A DNA stretch of 64,000 nucleotides from Lepidurus packardi (Eukaryota > Arthropoda > Branchiopoda > Notostraca > Triopsidae): contig JAKZAN010000006.1 in assembly GCA_023053545.1 (NCBI GenBank), forward strand, positions 12,407,412-12,471,411. The letters run 5' to 3'. Under the pieces are notes generated by a model. That model was not told the origin of the DNA and searched no databases. It saw only the letters and a list, made by a program, of their open reading frames with translations. The translations under genes and the position numbers were made by a program. Shown one piece after another: positions 1-11,873 of the stretch (within the stretch, counting starts at the first letter, position 1; the number at the start of each line of letters is the position of its first letter).

Positions 1-1212
1 AGGATATGGTGTTCTTCTAGATAAGCTTGAAATCTTCTGGCGACAGCTTTCTCCAGCAGTTTGCCCAGGATGGGGAGCAGTGCAATTGGACGGAAGCTCT
101 CTATTGAATGGTGGTCAGGTTTTCCGGGTTTTGGAAGAGGGAGAACTTTTGCCGTTTTCCATGACTTTGGAAAATACCCGAGGGAGGGAGATGCGTTGAA
201 GATGTTAAGTACCGGTCTATCAATGGCCCGCCATACTGCTTTGAGGACAGTTGATTGGATGTCGTCGACACCGGCTGCTTTGTTAGGTCGTAATTCTCGG
301 AGTAAATCAGAGATTTCTTCCATTGAGAATTCTTGCTTCAGCGAACTGCGCGTGTTTGTTCGTCTCGACGAATTACTAGAAATCTTCATGGGAGCTGGCC
401 TCTGTGGATCTCTGGTTGGTACACCTTCTAGCAATTTTTCTGCTATGTAGTTTAGCTTCAGTCTTCCATCTGGAAAAACACCACCATCTTCTTGACGAAG
501 GAGATCCAGTCTGTTGCTGCTGGTTTCTTGTTTGAGCTTGCGATCCAAATTCCAAACTATTCTGTTATCGGGCGTGTCCATCTTCTTCGACCAGTACTCA
601 TCACGGCGCCGTCTTGTTACTGATCGGTACTGGTTCCTAGCACTCTTCCAGACTTCTTCCAGTCTCCGTCCTCCAAATTGGCGGTAACTCCGGAGTGCTT
701 TGGCCGCTTGTTTACGAAGGTCAATCAGCTCTCTGTTCCACCATGGGTTTGCTCTGGCTTTTCCGCATTTTCTGGGTATGTGGGTTACCATTGCTCGTTG
801 GATCGTGGAAGTCAACTTCTCTGTGGCAGCATCGATGGCTTCTGCGCCCAATAGGTCTGCAAACATATGGTGAGACTCCGTTAGTAGGGGCACCGCGCCT
901 AATTCCCACAAAGGACAGCAGGATAGCTTCATGATCGGATTCATTGTAGAAGTTTTCGTCGTCAAGGAGGCTCCACTGCACTTGAGTTGCTAACTGGGCT
1001 GAGGTCCACGTGAGGTCAATTGTGGAGGAATGCCCTCTTTCGTTTCTGAAGGTGGGAAGGTTCCAGTTGTTTAGTAGCTGCAGGTTGTTATCCGTCACCC
1101 AGTCGTATAGTTGACATCCCGCCAAGTCTGGAGTTTTTGCTTCCCACAACCAGTGGTGGGCATTGAAATCTCCCGTTATTAAATAACTGGAGCCAATTCG
1201 CTGACTTCTTCT
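1..1212 (-). pseudogene. LINE J1 ORF2, 3' part (endonuclease C-terminus and start of RT)
   Basis: This is the downstream half of a Jockey/I/R1-type non-LTR retrotransposon ORF2, read on the minus strand. The endonuclease shows GDFNAHHWLWEA near 1150, then STIDL and NESDHEAILL near 920-1010. A linker (KKMDTPDNRIVW, near 590) and RT motifs (LRPNKAAGVDDIQ near 270; SFRPIALLPILGKLLEK near 75) follow. The frame changes around 880, so it is not intact. RT continues past the window edge. The upstream half of the same copy lies at 16217-17911; a BEL element flanked by TAGGA splits the two. Close relatives in the window are at 20.4, 29.1 and 40.2 kb. Confidence 0.88.
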
Positions 1213-1217
1213 TAGGA

Positions 1218-1292
1218 TGACGTGAATTTCTTATAAAGTATGGAAATAAAATGAGGCCTGCGTTGTGTGTTGAGGTTTGGGGTAAGGGCCTT
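1218..1292 (-). repeat. BEL LTR, 3'-terminal 75 bases only
   Basis: These bases match 15905-15979, the distal end of the complete LTR, in the same orientation. A 13-bp piece (1276-1288) is repeated at 1291-1303 as filler before the inverted arm starts. This supplies the 3' integration end of the provirus. Confidence 0.85.
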
Positions 1293-1310
1293 TGGGGTAA
1301 GGGTCATTCT

Positions 1311-1330
1311 GTTTTGGTGCCGTGACCAGG
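1311..1330 (+). other. Primer-binding site region of BEL arm 1
   Basis: TTTTGGTGCCGTGACC directly follows the LTR end in the intact arm (15905 boundary), where a tRNA primer site is expected. The TGG-type start fits; I cannot assign the tRNA. The mirror copy lies at 15881-15900. Confidence 0.5.
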
Positions 1331-3352
1331 ATGGCCGAGTCCCTCTCAAATCTTAAACGAGCTCGTGGCGCATCACGCGGCCACATTACTCGAACGAAGA
1401 ATCTTGGCGAGAATCTTTTGCAAAATATCTTGACTCCGGTAGAGATGGTAAGCCAACTTTCCCGTATAATTGCGATCCTACAAGACAAGAAAGTGGTAGT
1501 CGACGGAGTAACGGACCAAATCAAAGCCGCCTTAACGCTTGACACCGACTTAGATTAAGAGTATAGACAAGACGAAGTCTGGCAATCCGAGTTTGATGAA
1601 ATATTCATGAGATTTGAGTCCAAGCTCGCCTTCTACAGAACTTTACCTGCCACAGCCTCACAACCCTCGTCTTCTCCCATGGCTACTTTAGCTAACCCTT
1701 TGATTACTATTACCCCTGTTCCATCCTCGTCCTATCCCAATGCTTCCGTTGCCACCACCCCCTTTTTGCGAAAATCGAAACTTCCTACCCTGCAATTACG
1801 TAGATTCGATGGAGATGTACTGGAATGGCAGTCCTTTTGGGACCAATTTCGCGGTGAGATCCACGACGACCCCACCCTCTCCCCCGCAGTTAAATTCAAC
1901 TATCTTCTTTCCGTATTGGAAAAGGATGCCAGAGAAGCGATCACCGGTCTTCAACCGTCCGATGTCCACTATATGGAAGCTATCGCCATCCTACAGGAGA
2001 ACTACGGGAGCAAGGAGAAGCTGGTTCAAGCACGCTTTAAGGCACTTCAAGAGCTTAAGCGTTCGGACGGGTCACTGGAATCGTTGAAAAACTTCCTTCT
2101 TCGTATGAACGTTCATCTTAGAGGATTGGATGCGCTAGGAAAATCACCCGATTCCTACGGGGAGTATATGGTTGGTGTACTTTTGGCAAAGTTACCTACC
2201 GAAACCCGCCGTAATCTGTCCCGATTCCAAAACAACTCAACGTGGACCATTGCAACACTACGTGTGGCTCTTAAACAAGAGGTAGACTTGCTGGAAGCAA
2301 GTGAGGATGAGAAAGTGACTTCTACTCCACCAGTTGAGACTCCCAAAGCGAAGCCTACCCCAAGAGGAAGCCCATCAGCGGCTGCTCTCATTATGAACAC
2401 TCGAAACGACGCTAGGCCCATCAAGTGCGCCTTTTGCGCTGATTCCCACAAGGCGGTAGAATGTACCCGCTATGCGACCCCCGAACAGCGTAGAGTTGTG
2501 GTAAGAGAAAAGAATCTCTGTTTTATTTGTCTGTCTAGTTCGAATCACACGACAGCCGTGAACTGCAGATCCAAGAATCGATGTCGCATTTGTCAGCAAA
2601 AGCATCACACCAGCCTCCATGGCTCCGCCCCCACCTCCTCTGTGATTGAAGCAAGTACCTCACCAACTCCGGCTCTCACTTTAGGCATTCCACCGAGTTC
2701 CAGCCTCGTTTTCCTCAAAACTGCGGTTGCTCCCGTTATGGTAAACGGACGGACTACCGTGGCGAATATTCTCTTCGATGAGGGAGCTCAAACATCGTTC
2801 GCTACTTCCGATTTAATGGCTAGACTGGACCATATCCCTAATCAATTTGTGAGAACAACTTTAAATGTTTTTGGATCCAGTAGTCGACGTTCTCTTCCAG
2901 TTACCCAACTTACCATCGTGACGTTACAACATGAGCAATACAACATTGGTGTCACCGTTGTTCCACGCATTGTGGTTCCTCTAGATCTTCGGACACCCGT
3001 AAATCTCCGGGATTTGCCCCACCTACGAAACCTAACGTTTGCTCACCCAAATGTGGGCCAGGAGGTATTCCCTGTCGATCTACTAATTGGAGCAGATTTC
3101 GCCTGGTATTTCCTGCAGGACGTCACTATTCGTGGACCAGGACCAACAGCTGTCAAAAGTTCTCTCGGGTACCTTCTCTCGGGTCCACTCCAATCCTTTT
3201 CCTCGGTTGCCCCTTCGTGTACCTATTACTTGTTGGCAACGCATCTATTCCTGACGAAAAACGTCTCGAGGATTTTTGGCGATTGGAATCAGTTGGCATT
3301 GGAGCAGAAGACACGGAAAGCGATTTCTTGCAGGAATATCAAGATTCTATGA
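1322..3352 (+). pseudogene. BEL/Pao gag-protease, arm 1
   Basis: This is the Gag and aspartyl-protease region of a BEL/Pao element. One reading frame runs from about 1322 but has an in-frame TAA at 1556-1558. It then shows the Pao-type gag core (LPTLQLRRFDGDVLEWQSFW), cysteine-histidine nucleic-acid-binding motifs (CAFCADSHKAVEC; CFICLSSSNHTTAVNC; CRICQQKHH) and a protease-like segment (ILFDEGAQTSF). The usual D-S/T-G triad reads D-E-G here. The frame is lost after about 3230, where pol continues in another frame. The same stop and frame break occur in arm 2, so they predate the duplication. Confidence 0.85.
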
Positions 3353-5870
3353 TTGAACGCCAGGACGACGGAAAGTACGTTGCAAGACTACCCTGGAAGT
3401 CGAACCATCCGCCCCTACCGAGCAACTTGGGAATCACGACCATCCGCACGGAAAACCTGATGCGAAAACTGAGAAGAGACCGATCTCTGTTACGGAAATA
3501 CGACAGCGTAATTCAAGATTACTTACTCAAGGGATTTATAGAGAAAATTACCCTAAACTCAGTGTCTTCCGGCGTGCATTACCTACCTCATCGGGCCGTA
3601 GTTAAGGATTCTGCTACCACGCCACTTCGTATTGTTTACGACTGTTCTTGCAAAGCCGATCCGGACAGTCCCAGTCTAAACGACTGCTTAGAACCCGGTC
3701 CTGCTCTGCAAAATGATCTTTGCGGCATTCTGTTACGTTTCAGGAGCCATCGCTTTGTCGTCACCAGCGATATAGAAAAGGCATTCCTAAATATCTCTCT
3801 TCACCCTAAAGACAGAGATTTTTTACGGTTCTTGTGGCCTCAAGACCCTCAAAACCCAGACTCTCCATTGGACGTGTACCGTTTTAAGGTCCTCATGTTT
3901 GGGGTTACCAGTTCGCCGTTCATTTTGCTTGCCGTCCTACTTAAACATCTTTCTTCGTATGACTGCCCACGAGCATCCTTATTAAAAGGGGATATATATA
4001 TGGACAATCTCCTCACAGGAACGGATACCGAACAAGAACTCCTGCAGTTATACCAAGACGCTCAAAGGATGCTTGCGGAAGCCCGCTTGAACTTGCGCGA
4101 CTGGAGTTCCAACAGTCCCCTCCTCCAGCAATTTACTGGTGTAGACCCTTCCTCAGCCATGGTCAAGACTCTTGGTCTTCTTTGGGCCCCAAAAGAAGAT
4201 TTTTTATCCTACCCCCCTCTTAACTTGTCTATGGATGTTGCAACTATGACGAAGAGAATTCTTTTGAAGCAGATCAGTAGCATCTTCGACCCCTTAGGAT
4301 ACCTTAGTCCTGTTGTTCTTTCAGCTAAGTTGCTTATGCAACGGGTCTGGAAACTAGAACTTGATTGGGATGACCCGCTCCCTGAGTCAGTTAAATCCCC
4401 TTGGCTGAAATTTGTCAAAGACTTTGTGGGATTAGAATTACTTCAAATTCCACGTTTTTACTTTTCTTCTTTTAAATCGTCGGTTAGTTTGCACGTTTTC
4501 GCGGACGCAAGCCCGCTTGCGTACGGAGCTGTTGCCTATTTAGTCACGGCAAGCTCCTCTTCGTTCGTCATTTCGAAATCCCGGGTAGCACCTCTTAAGT
4601 CTTTGACCCTCCCCCATTTGGAACTCTTAGCTCTGAATCTGGCGTGCCGTTTGGCTCACTTCGTTCTCCAAAGTCTTCACTTCGAAGACATTCCAGCCGT
4701 TTACCTTTCTTTGGACCGACTCCCGCATTGCGCTCCATTGGTCTACCGGCACTCGACCCCTTCGTCGTGCACTTGAAAATCGGGCTAATGAGATCCAGAA
4801 GTTAATGGTCAAACTGCAAGCACGATTACTCCATTGCTCTTCCAGCGAGAACCCTGCCGATTTACTCACACGAGGTGTATCCTTGGGAAGACTACAACAT
4901 TCTGTGCTTTGGAACCATGGTCCTGATTTGCTGAAGCAACCTTCGCTTAACGAAACCCACCCTGAACAGAGTCATGTTGTATCCCTTTTAGTCCAAAACA
5001 GATCTCTTACCCTCAGTGAGTCAGATACCCCGGATCCGGTCTTTCCCAACATTTTTTCTCGTTTTAGCTCATGGAGCAAAACGGTAAATGTATTATCTTG
5101 GGTTCTCCGATTTGTTCGTAACCTGAAATGTAAGGATAGACAAACTGGCCCCCTTCTACCTAAAGAGCTAGAAACAGCAGAGAACTGGCTCTTTCGTTTG
5201 GCTCAAGCTTTGGATTTCCCTGAAGTAGTTAAAGAATTAAAGGAGAAACGAGAGACTTCCAAGCCGAAACTATCAATTATTCGTCAACTCGGTCTCTTTC
5301 TCGATGACAACTCAGTTCTTCGCTGTAAAGGCCGTATACAGAATGCCTCTTTAACATTTTCGGCGAGGCATCCGGTCTTGTTGTCTAAGAAGTCACCTTT
5401 GACTCCCCTCTTAATACACCACTACCATCGTCAATCTTTACACTCTGGTGCAAATGCCCTTTTGACGCTTATTCGTCAGCGCTTTTGGGTCCCTGCTGCT
5501 CTCCCACTGATTAAGCAGATCATTCGTAAATGTATGATCTGCAAACGTCTCAATGGTTTTCCTTACAATGTGACCGAAGCCGCGCCTTTACCCTATTCCC
5601 GTGTATCTCCTGGGTTTCCATTTGAAGTCACCGGACTGGACTTTTTGGGTCCCATTTTTGCCGTAAAGTCTCCTGAGACTGTTGATGTAAAATTTTATGT
5701 CTGTCTATTTACATGTGCTAAAATCCGTGCAATTCATTTGGGACTCGTTAACGACCTGAGTGATGTCGCCTTTCTTCACGCTCTTCAGAGATTTATTAAC
5801 AGAAGAGGCTGTCCCCTTGAACTTCTTTCTGATAATGCTACGAACCTTGAAGCCGCATCCAACGTTCTTA
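3217..5870 (+). pseudogene. BEL/Pao pol: RT, RNase H and integrase N-terminus, arm 1
   Basis: The frame opens with the BEL pre-RT motif LEDFWRLESVGI, then RT (RIVYDCSCKAD; TSDIEKAFLNISL; FRFLWP; FKVLMFGVTSSPF). The catalytic box reads YMDNLLTG instead of the usual Y-x-D-D, a D-to-N change shared by arm 2. RNase H-like sequence (HVFADASPLAYGAV) follows; a frame change near 4713 is followed by ENPADLLTRG and the integrase zinc region and core (VTGLDFLGP; LLSDNATN). The coding sequence is interrupted at TTAA 5868-5871 and resumes at 12018. It could not give an active polymerase as read. Confidence 0.87.
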
Positions 5871-5883
5871 AGGCCACGGTGTA

Positions 5884-6644
5884 GTGTAACTTCTTATGGC
5901 GCTATAGCATGGCAAACTTAAGTTACACCTTTCTCAGTCCCTTTGCAATATAATCAAATTGTATTGTGACAGTAATGTATGGTATTTCTTTTTCAATTTA
6001 ACTGGGTTGCTAGTTTTTAATATTTGGCTTCCATAAATTTTTTACGTAGAAGAACATGTTAAAATATTGATATAGAAAAAAAAACCGAACCCAGATTTTT
6101 CGAGTTTATTATTATGATATTTTTAAAGAAAGAATTTTTCAATTATCTCTTACTGTTTACTTGGAAAGGTGTACTAAAGTTTATGAAATTCGGATGAGAA
6201 ATTGTGCTGCCACTCAGAAAATAACGACCAGGCAGGAAACTGCATAGCTTGTGCAGAACTCAAGAATGAGGATGAAAAGGAGATACCGTAAAAGTAGGGG
6301 GAAGGATATGACAAGTCACTAATTGGGTTTGCTCGAGCCTAAAGTAACCCAAGGGCACAAATACCTTGTGGCATTTTACCCTTTTCTTTTTGTCTCCGAA
6401 TGGCTTTTCTCGAACATTTTCCCCCTGTTAGCAAAGAGGGGAAAGAGGTCAAGAAAGCGAACCAAGTTGGGTCTAGAAAAGGTGAAAAGATTTCCGGCTT
6501 GGTTACGAAAGCTAAGACTATAAGTATAGCTGCAGATAGCTGCTTGGCGTGTAAATTTGGAAAATTTACAGTACAAATACATACATTTATTAAAGAAACT
6601 TACCTTACGTGTTGGTTTGTAATAATGAAAACTAGCTTTACTTA
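5884..6644. other. Non-coding 3' side of the Kolobok-like element
   Basis: This AT-rich stretch lies between the left inverted end and the tandem repeat. Only short ORFs occur on both strands and I recognise none of them. Confidence 0.5.
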
Positions 6645-6905
6645 GGCATCAGTTCTAATTTGGTCATCACCGGATGCAAGTAACTCTTAGCTCAATGGTA
6701 TATTTAAAAGATACCATTTCACGGTGGCATTTTATATTTGACATCTCACGAGAGGCTCAAACTATCCTTTACTCTCAGGCATTAGTTAGTATTGTCATCA
6801 CCGGATGCAAAAAACTCTTGGCTCAATGGTATATTTAAAAGATACCATTTCACGGTGGCATTTTATATTTGATAGCAACCTCTCGGATGTTTTTCATTGG
6901 TGAAC
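6645..6905. repeat. 131-bp subterminal tandem repeat, two units
   Basis: The block starting GTCATCACCGGATGCAA occurs at 6663 and 6794. Each unit contains the perfect hairpin GGTATATTTAAAAGATACC and a CTCACGAGAGG motif. Its position inside the end of the DNA transposon suggests subterminal transposase-binding sites; that role is inferred. Confidence 0.7.
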
Positions 6906-7043
6906 TCAATGATTTCATGAAGGAAATCATCTCACGAGAGGCTTTGACGTGCATTTCATATAAGCTTTCAATAAGTTGACCTCACGGTACATTTATAATT
7001 TTAATCCATGTGCATGTTTGACCAACATAATATGTGCATCAGA

Positions 7044-8742
7044 TCACTGATCAAGTGGTCTCTTTGCGGCTTTTTTACCGTTTGTTTGGTCTGCGACCTT
7101 TTTAGCCTCTATAGCGGCCAAAACGTAAGGCGGCTCCCGCGGAGCCAACTTTTGTCCCATCCGCGGGTCTGCAAGTTCAAGCAACATACAGTCCATGAAA
7201 AAGGCTCTGAGTTTTGGAAGCATTGTGTCTTCCCAAAAAACCCTGTCAAACACAATCCGCTCAACTTGCAAACTGTTCTTTGTCCATGCAACAAAATCAC
7301 ACCACGCTCTTCCGGTCACGGCAAGCTGTCCTATAACTTGGTAGTAGTGATTGTGCGTTCTCTTCAATCTCAGTTTGTCACCATCAATTAACTCTAGAAA
7401 GCAGTCCTTCGGTTTTGATTTTACAAATTCAATGAAGGAAGACGCTGTCTCTGCCTTTTGGGGACACTTTATCTCGATAAGTCCTTCGTCACCTACAAGG
7501 CCGTCGGGAGATGCTCCCAGGTAACCTAGCTCAGGATGCACCCAAAACCCTGATGGGACTACAGTCACACAGTTCTTTATTTCGTAGTCTTTCCTGGCAT
7601 TTGGCTCATTGGCCTGTCCGTAACGAGTACCTTCTGTGCTAATGTTATTAGGACTTAGTATTGCTTGCAATGTATTTTGACGCAAAGTTGTATCTCTGAG
7701 CTTACACACTTTGCCAAAGTGAGAAGCGGTCAGTCTACTCGCCCTTGCATCAAACCAATCAGAAGAATCAGCCTGCTCTCTAGTTTTCTCTTCAAGGGCC
7801 ACAATCTGCTCCCTGCTAAGCTGCTGTTGAGCAACAATCAGTTTGCACCTGTCACGTAAGATCTCCTCTGGCAAATCTGGCTTTCCATAATGGCAATCAG
7901 GTCCTGCGAAAGCTTCGCGACTCCGAGTCAAAGCTTGTCGTGGAGAAGCAATAGCATTATTTTCCCGTGACTTCTCTAACCGATTTCTGAACGAAAGAAT
8001 ATCGTCGTGACAATTCTTGGCAAAATTTTCTGTAGCAATGCTACAGGAACCATATTTTTTCAAAATAGCAGCCTGAAAACCTCGTCCATGGTGATATTCT
8101 AGAACAGCACCATAACATCGGTAATTATAAGATCCCCTTTGCGAGCGGAGAAATTGCTTGCCACCAGAGAATTTAGCCACCATGGACATAAACCGCTCTG
8201 CGAGGTTAGTCATAACTTCGGTAAGCAAACCTGCAGCTTTGCTCCTACAGCCCAACAAGATCTCCATTACTTCAGTGTACAAAGCAATGTGTACATTCTG
8301 TTTCAATTTCTGACCCACTGACTTACAACCCTTTCCACCATCGCTGGCCGCAGTGCAAAAAGTGTGGTCATTCAAAAGATAATGTCTGGGACCATTGCTC
8401 AGAAATGAACGAAGTTGATCAACATTTCCCTTCAATCTAGCGTTACGATTGATTGCACCTCGTGCTGCACCGCCAAGTTTACGTATCAAAAGAGGGGTCA
8501 AAATTTTCTTATTGGCAGGGGTTTTGCCCTGAAGTTTATACAGAGCTTTCGGGAAATTTTTCATTACATGATTTGCACACTCAAGCTTGCGGACGGTTTT
8601 CTGAGTGCGAGGAGTATTAGCGAGGATAGCATTATGGGTCGAAGAGTCCCCGTCACCAATAAACGTTCGATAGCGCAAGCCGTGCTTGTCTTCAGCATCT
8701 CTAAAACCATCTACAATAATGGAGCTTTCCATTGCTGTAGAC
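7044..8742 (-). CDS. Transposase (second half of Mutator-like DDE) fused to YqaJ-type nuclease
   Basis: The first part shows the Mutator/Kolobok-like catalytic segment FIGDGDSSTH, the ECANHVMKNFPKALYKL helix region and a conserved NLAERFMSMVAKF stretch. The second part (roughly residues 330-540 of this piece) has lambda-exonuclease/YqaJ motifs: SRLTASHFGKVCK, EPNARKDYE, GASPDGLVGDEGLIEIKCP and YYQVIGQLAVTG. Those D, E-x-K and Q residues are the usual metal and nuclease residues. The C-terminus is lysine-rich. The reading frame is open for the whole 562 residues. The N-terminal half is at 11218-11873, separated by a hAT insertion whose excision would restore the frame. Expected role: transposition, with a 5'-3' exonuclease aid of unknown purpose. 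Confidence 0.8.
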
Positions 8743-11209
8743 CAGGGGTCGGCAACCTTTTACCCAACGCGGGCCAGAACAAATGCATGGAGGGTAGTGG
8801 CGGGCCGGATTAATCCTTTGAACTACTAATTCAAAATTCAGCCGTAATAAAATTTTGGAGGATCAGGAAAGATGTTTATTTAATCCGAAATGTGCTTTAT
8901 TGGAAGAATTGTCTGTATTTTCAATTTAAAGAGACAATAAGTTCAGTGCATTGCATTACTCTTATAATGGGTTCGATATTCGTTTTAACATTGATTTGAC
9001 TTAGTTGAACTAGAATTAATGTGACGCTTGGTGCTGTTTGGCAGCTGAAAGTTTCTTCATATCACACGACATGCCAGACGATGCCAAGTGCAGTACGTCG
9101 CCCAAATGCTCGTCAGTAATTCGATTTCTCAAATGATTTTTTGTGTGTTTCATTTTTGAAAACAATTGCTCACACACGTAAGTGCTACCGACATTGATGC
9201 CATCCTTTTGGCGTAATTAGTTAAGTTCGGGTGACTCCCGGACTCAAGAAGATACTTCTTGTAGAAATCTGTTAGTGGTACACCACCTGCATTGAATTTT
9301 GATTTCAACACATCATTACATTGCAACTCAATGAGCTCCATCTGAATATTATCCGGAACGTTATTTACGTCGACATCAAAAGGTGTACTAAACATCCTGA
9401 AATCGACTACGTGTGATCGGAGATCAGCAAAACGTGAGGCAAACTCGCTTTTTAGAGTGCGGATCACTGCCACAAATTCGCAGCTTTCTTTTGGGTTTCT
9501 TTCCGCGAGTGTAGGAAAATGCGAATAATTAGACTTCTCAAGCTGGTTTTCCCACAATCGAAGCTTTGTTTCGAATGCAGTAACGTGGCTCCACATTTCA
9601 TGGATCAGTTGATTTTTTCCTTGAAGCTGCAAATTCAGGCTGTTCAAATGCCTCGTTAGGTCGACTAGAAACGCGAGGCTTGAAAGCCACGTTTGATCCC
9701 GAAATTCTTTGGCGTTCATGTTTTTGCTCTCAAGAAAGCCAGCTATTTCTTCACGGAGGGAATACACTCTTCCTAGCATAGCACCACGACTAAGCCAACG
9801 AACATCACAGTAATAAAGTAAGTCTCCATATTCATTCTCCGATTCGGACAAAAGTGTTCGAAATTGACGATGATTTAAACCCCGAGACAAGATTACATTG
9901 ACCGTTTTTACAGCCACGTCCATTACTTCATTCAGATTCGATGTTTTGGCACACAGTGCTTCCTGGTGTATGATGCAGTGTATCTTTGTGACATCGTGAA
10001 CGATTCCGAGGCCTTCCATATGTTTCCTAAGTAAGGCCACGACGCCTTTATTCTGTCCGACCATAGCCGGAGCTCCATCGGTTGTTACGGACACAAGCTT
10101 TGTCAAGTCCAAATCGAGATTCGAAAAACACTGAAGCAATGCTGCCAGAATGTCCTCTCCTTTGGTAGTACCCTTCATAGGTACCAGTTGTAGGAATTCC
10201 TCGACAATTTCGAAGGTTTCAGTAACTCCGCGTATAAATACTGCAAGCTGTGCAGTATCAGTGGCATCAGTGCTCTCATCAAGGGCTATTGAGAAGAACT
10301 GAAATTTCTTGCAACTCTTTCTTAAATTGCTTTTCAGGTCAGCTGATATTTCTTCAATTCGCCTCGTAACGGTTCTCGCCGAAAGGCTTACATTTGAAAA
10401 AAGATCCTTTTTCTCCGGACATACTATGTTTACAACGGCCATCAAACACTTTTTTACAAAATCACTATCTGTGAAGGGTTTCATTTCCTCTGCTATAAGT
10501 TTTGAGACAGCAAAACTCGCAAGTGTGTTTTTCTCAGATTCTGAGTTCTGATTCTTAAATACCAAGCTTTGCTTTTGCAGACTACGACTGAGTTTAGCAA
10601 TTTCGTCTTTTCTTAGTTGACCGGTAAATTCAGCGTGGTTAGAATGATTAGCCTCGTAGTGTCGCTTGATGTTGAACTCTTTATGAACGGCAACACTTGC
10701 CTGGCAAATGAGACATATAGGTTTTCCGAAATGCTGGACAAAGAAGTATTGATCAGTCCAGCACTCTTGGAAATTGCGACATTCGGTATCAACTTTTCGA
10801 CGCTTTGCTGACATTTTCCCAGAAAGTGGAAGAATTTGCTACAGTATCACAGAAAGTTGGCTACTTTACTATCACGAAAGTGAAGCACAACGAGGCGAAT
10901 CCACTATGAATAGCCGCAGAACGCGAACGTGGCAGCGTCAAGCTAAAAGTGGAACTGGAACAGCGAAATCAGTTCAAAATGCTAATAGTAGGCTTCACGG
11001 GCTACACTGTGCTGAGCAGACTAGACTAGGGTTGGATTCAGATGTTTTGCGAAAATCTTTTTAAAGGAACGACGTAGTCAAAACTTATATATTAGTTTAT
11101 AAGGTACCGCGGGCCGGATGCATGTAATATTTCACCCGTGGGCCGCGGGCCGGATAAAATGGGCTGGCGGGCCGGATTCAGCACGCGGGCCGTAGGTTGC
11201 CGACCGCTG
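8743..11209 (-). mobile_element. hAT transposon nested in the transposase-YqaJ gene
   Basis: The inverted ends are CAGGGGTCGGCAACC at 8743 and CAGCGGTCGGCAACC at 11209 on the minus strand. They are flanked by the 8-bp duplication CTGTAGAC (8735-8742, 11210-11217). GCGGGCCGGAT-type subterminal repeats cluster at both ends (8794-8812; 11107-11180). The length is 2467 bp. The ends and the 8-bp duplication are diagnostic of hAT. Confidence 0.93.
9012..10814 (-). pseudogene. hAT transposase (ZBED/GTF2IRD2-like) with C-terminal frameshift
   Basis: The protein starts MSAKRRKVDTECRNF. It has a BED-type zinc finger (CLICQASVAVHKEFNIKRHYEANH), the FSIALDESTDATDTAQLAVF catalytic segment, SVTTDGAPAMVG, IHCIIHQEALCAK and VRWLSRGAMLGR, all typical of GTF2IRD2/ZBED-like hAT transposases. 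The open frame ends near 9150. The hATC dimerisation segment (YVCEQLFSKMKHTKNHLRNR) is present downstream in another frame down to about 9012. A single-base change around 9190 would explain this. The rest of the frame is open, so the inactivation looks recent. Confidence 0.88.
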
Positions 11210-11217
11210 CTGTAGAC

Positions 11218-11873
11218 GGACCGTCCCAGTTTTTGAAACATTCGTGGGGGCGAGGATCCACTTGTTTGTTCTTAGCTTGTTGACAAATGGAACAATATTT
11301 GTTACGAACTCCTACATGCAATATTTTCTTGGTCCGCGCACCAATGATTACGCCCACACCTGACTTGGCTGTGTACCTGGTGCCGTGGCTCCTTTGAGAC
11401 CACCCACCATCGCCAATTACGGTTATGTACGGCGTGTTGTCTTCGTCGATTTGTTCAGCCCGTTCAGCCGATTCACGTTCTTCCTTCCCTGCATTTTCTA
11501 TTTCTAGCTTTGCCTCTTTCTCCCATATTTTCCCAACTTTACGTTCCTGTTCAATAAATGAGTTGCGGTTCATTGAAGGAACGCCAACGGTTGCCATGAA
11601 TTCTTCTAAGTGGTTATGGGCTGCACCAATTTGCATAATTCCCATTGCAATTTTTGTGTTGACGGACAGAGCCTGAACTTTATCTGACCTCAAGCGTGCA
11701 GCATGCGGCGAAATGTTCTTTTGGGTAGGCCTTACATGCGCATATGGAGAAACCTGGTCAGTTGTTATAAAAATTTTTTTTGTTAAATTGGTATTCCCTC
11801 CCATTCTCAAGCGAACATAGGGAGGAAGTTCCTTAGCATAAGCTGACCTTTTCCCTTTACCCCATACTTTACC
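11218..11873 (-). CDS. Transposase-YqaJ fusion, N-terminal half
   Basis: This open frame carries the first catalytic aspartate region, YITVIGDGGWSQRSHG, followed by a cysteine-histidine cluster (YCSICQQAKNKQVDPRPHEC). It then runs into the hAT site and continues in frame at 8734. The in-frame region reaches upstream past the first ATG (11810) to a TAG at 11874-11876, which is preceded by pyrimidine-poor sequence. An upstream exon is possible but I see no clear start. The 11178-11217 tail of the open frame is hAT and duplicated sequence. Confidence 0.72.

Larger units (their letters stand above)
1303..4364 (+). repeat. Arm 1 of the 3.06-kb inverted repeat
   Basis: It is the reverse complement of 12847-15908; paired coordinates always sum to 17211, so there is no net length change. 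The translated gag-protease ORFs differ at one residue (A versus V in the -EASEDEK-/-EVSEDEK- stretch), and the RT ORFs agree across the shared region. The ends are sharp, with a two-base overlap with LTR sequence at 12847-12848. Confidence 0.9.

Noticed and set aside
9012-10814. Host ZBED or GTF2IRD2-like gene
   Set aside because: It sits inside hAT ends with an 8-bp duplication and has a frame break.
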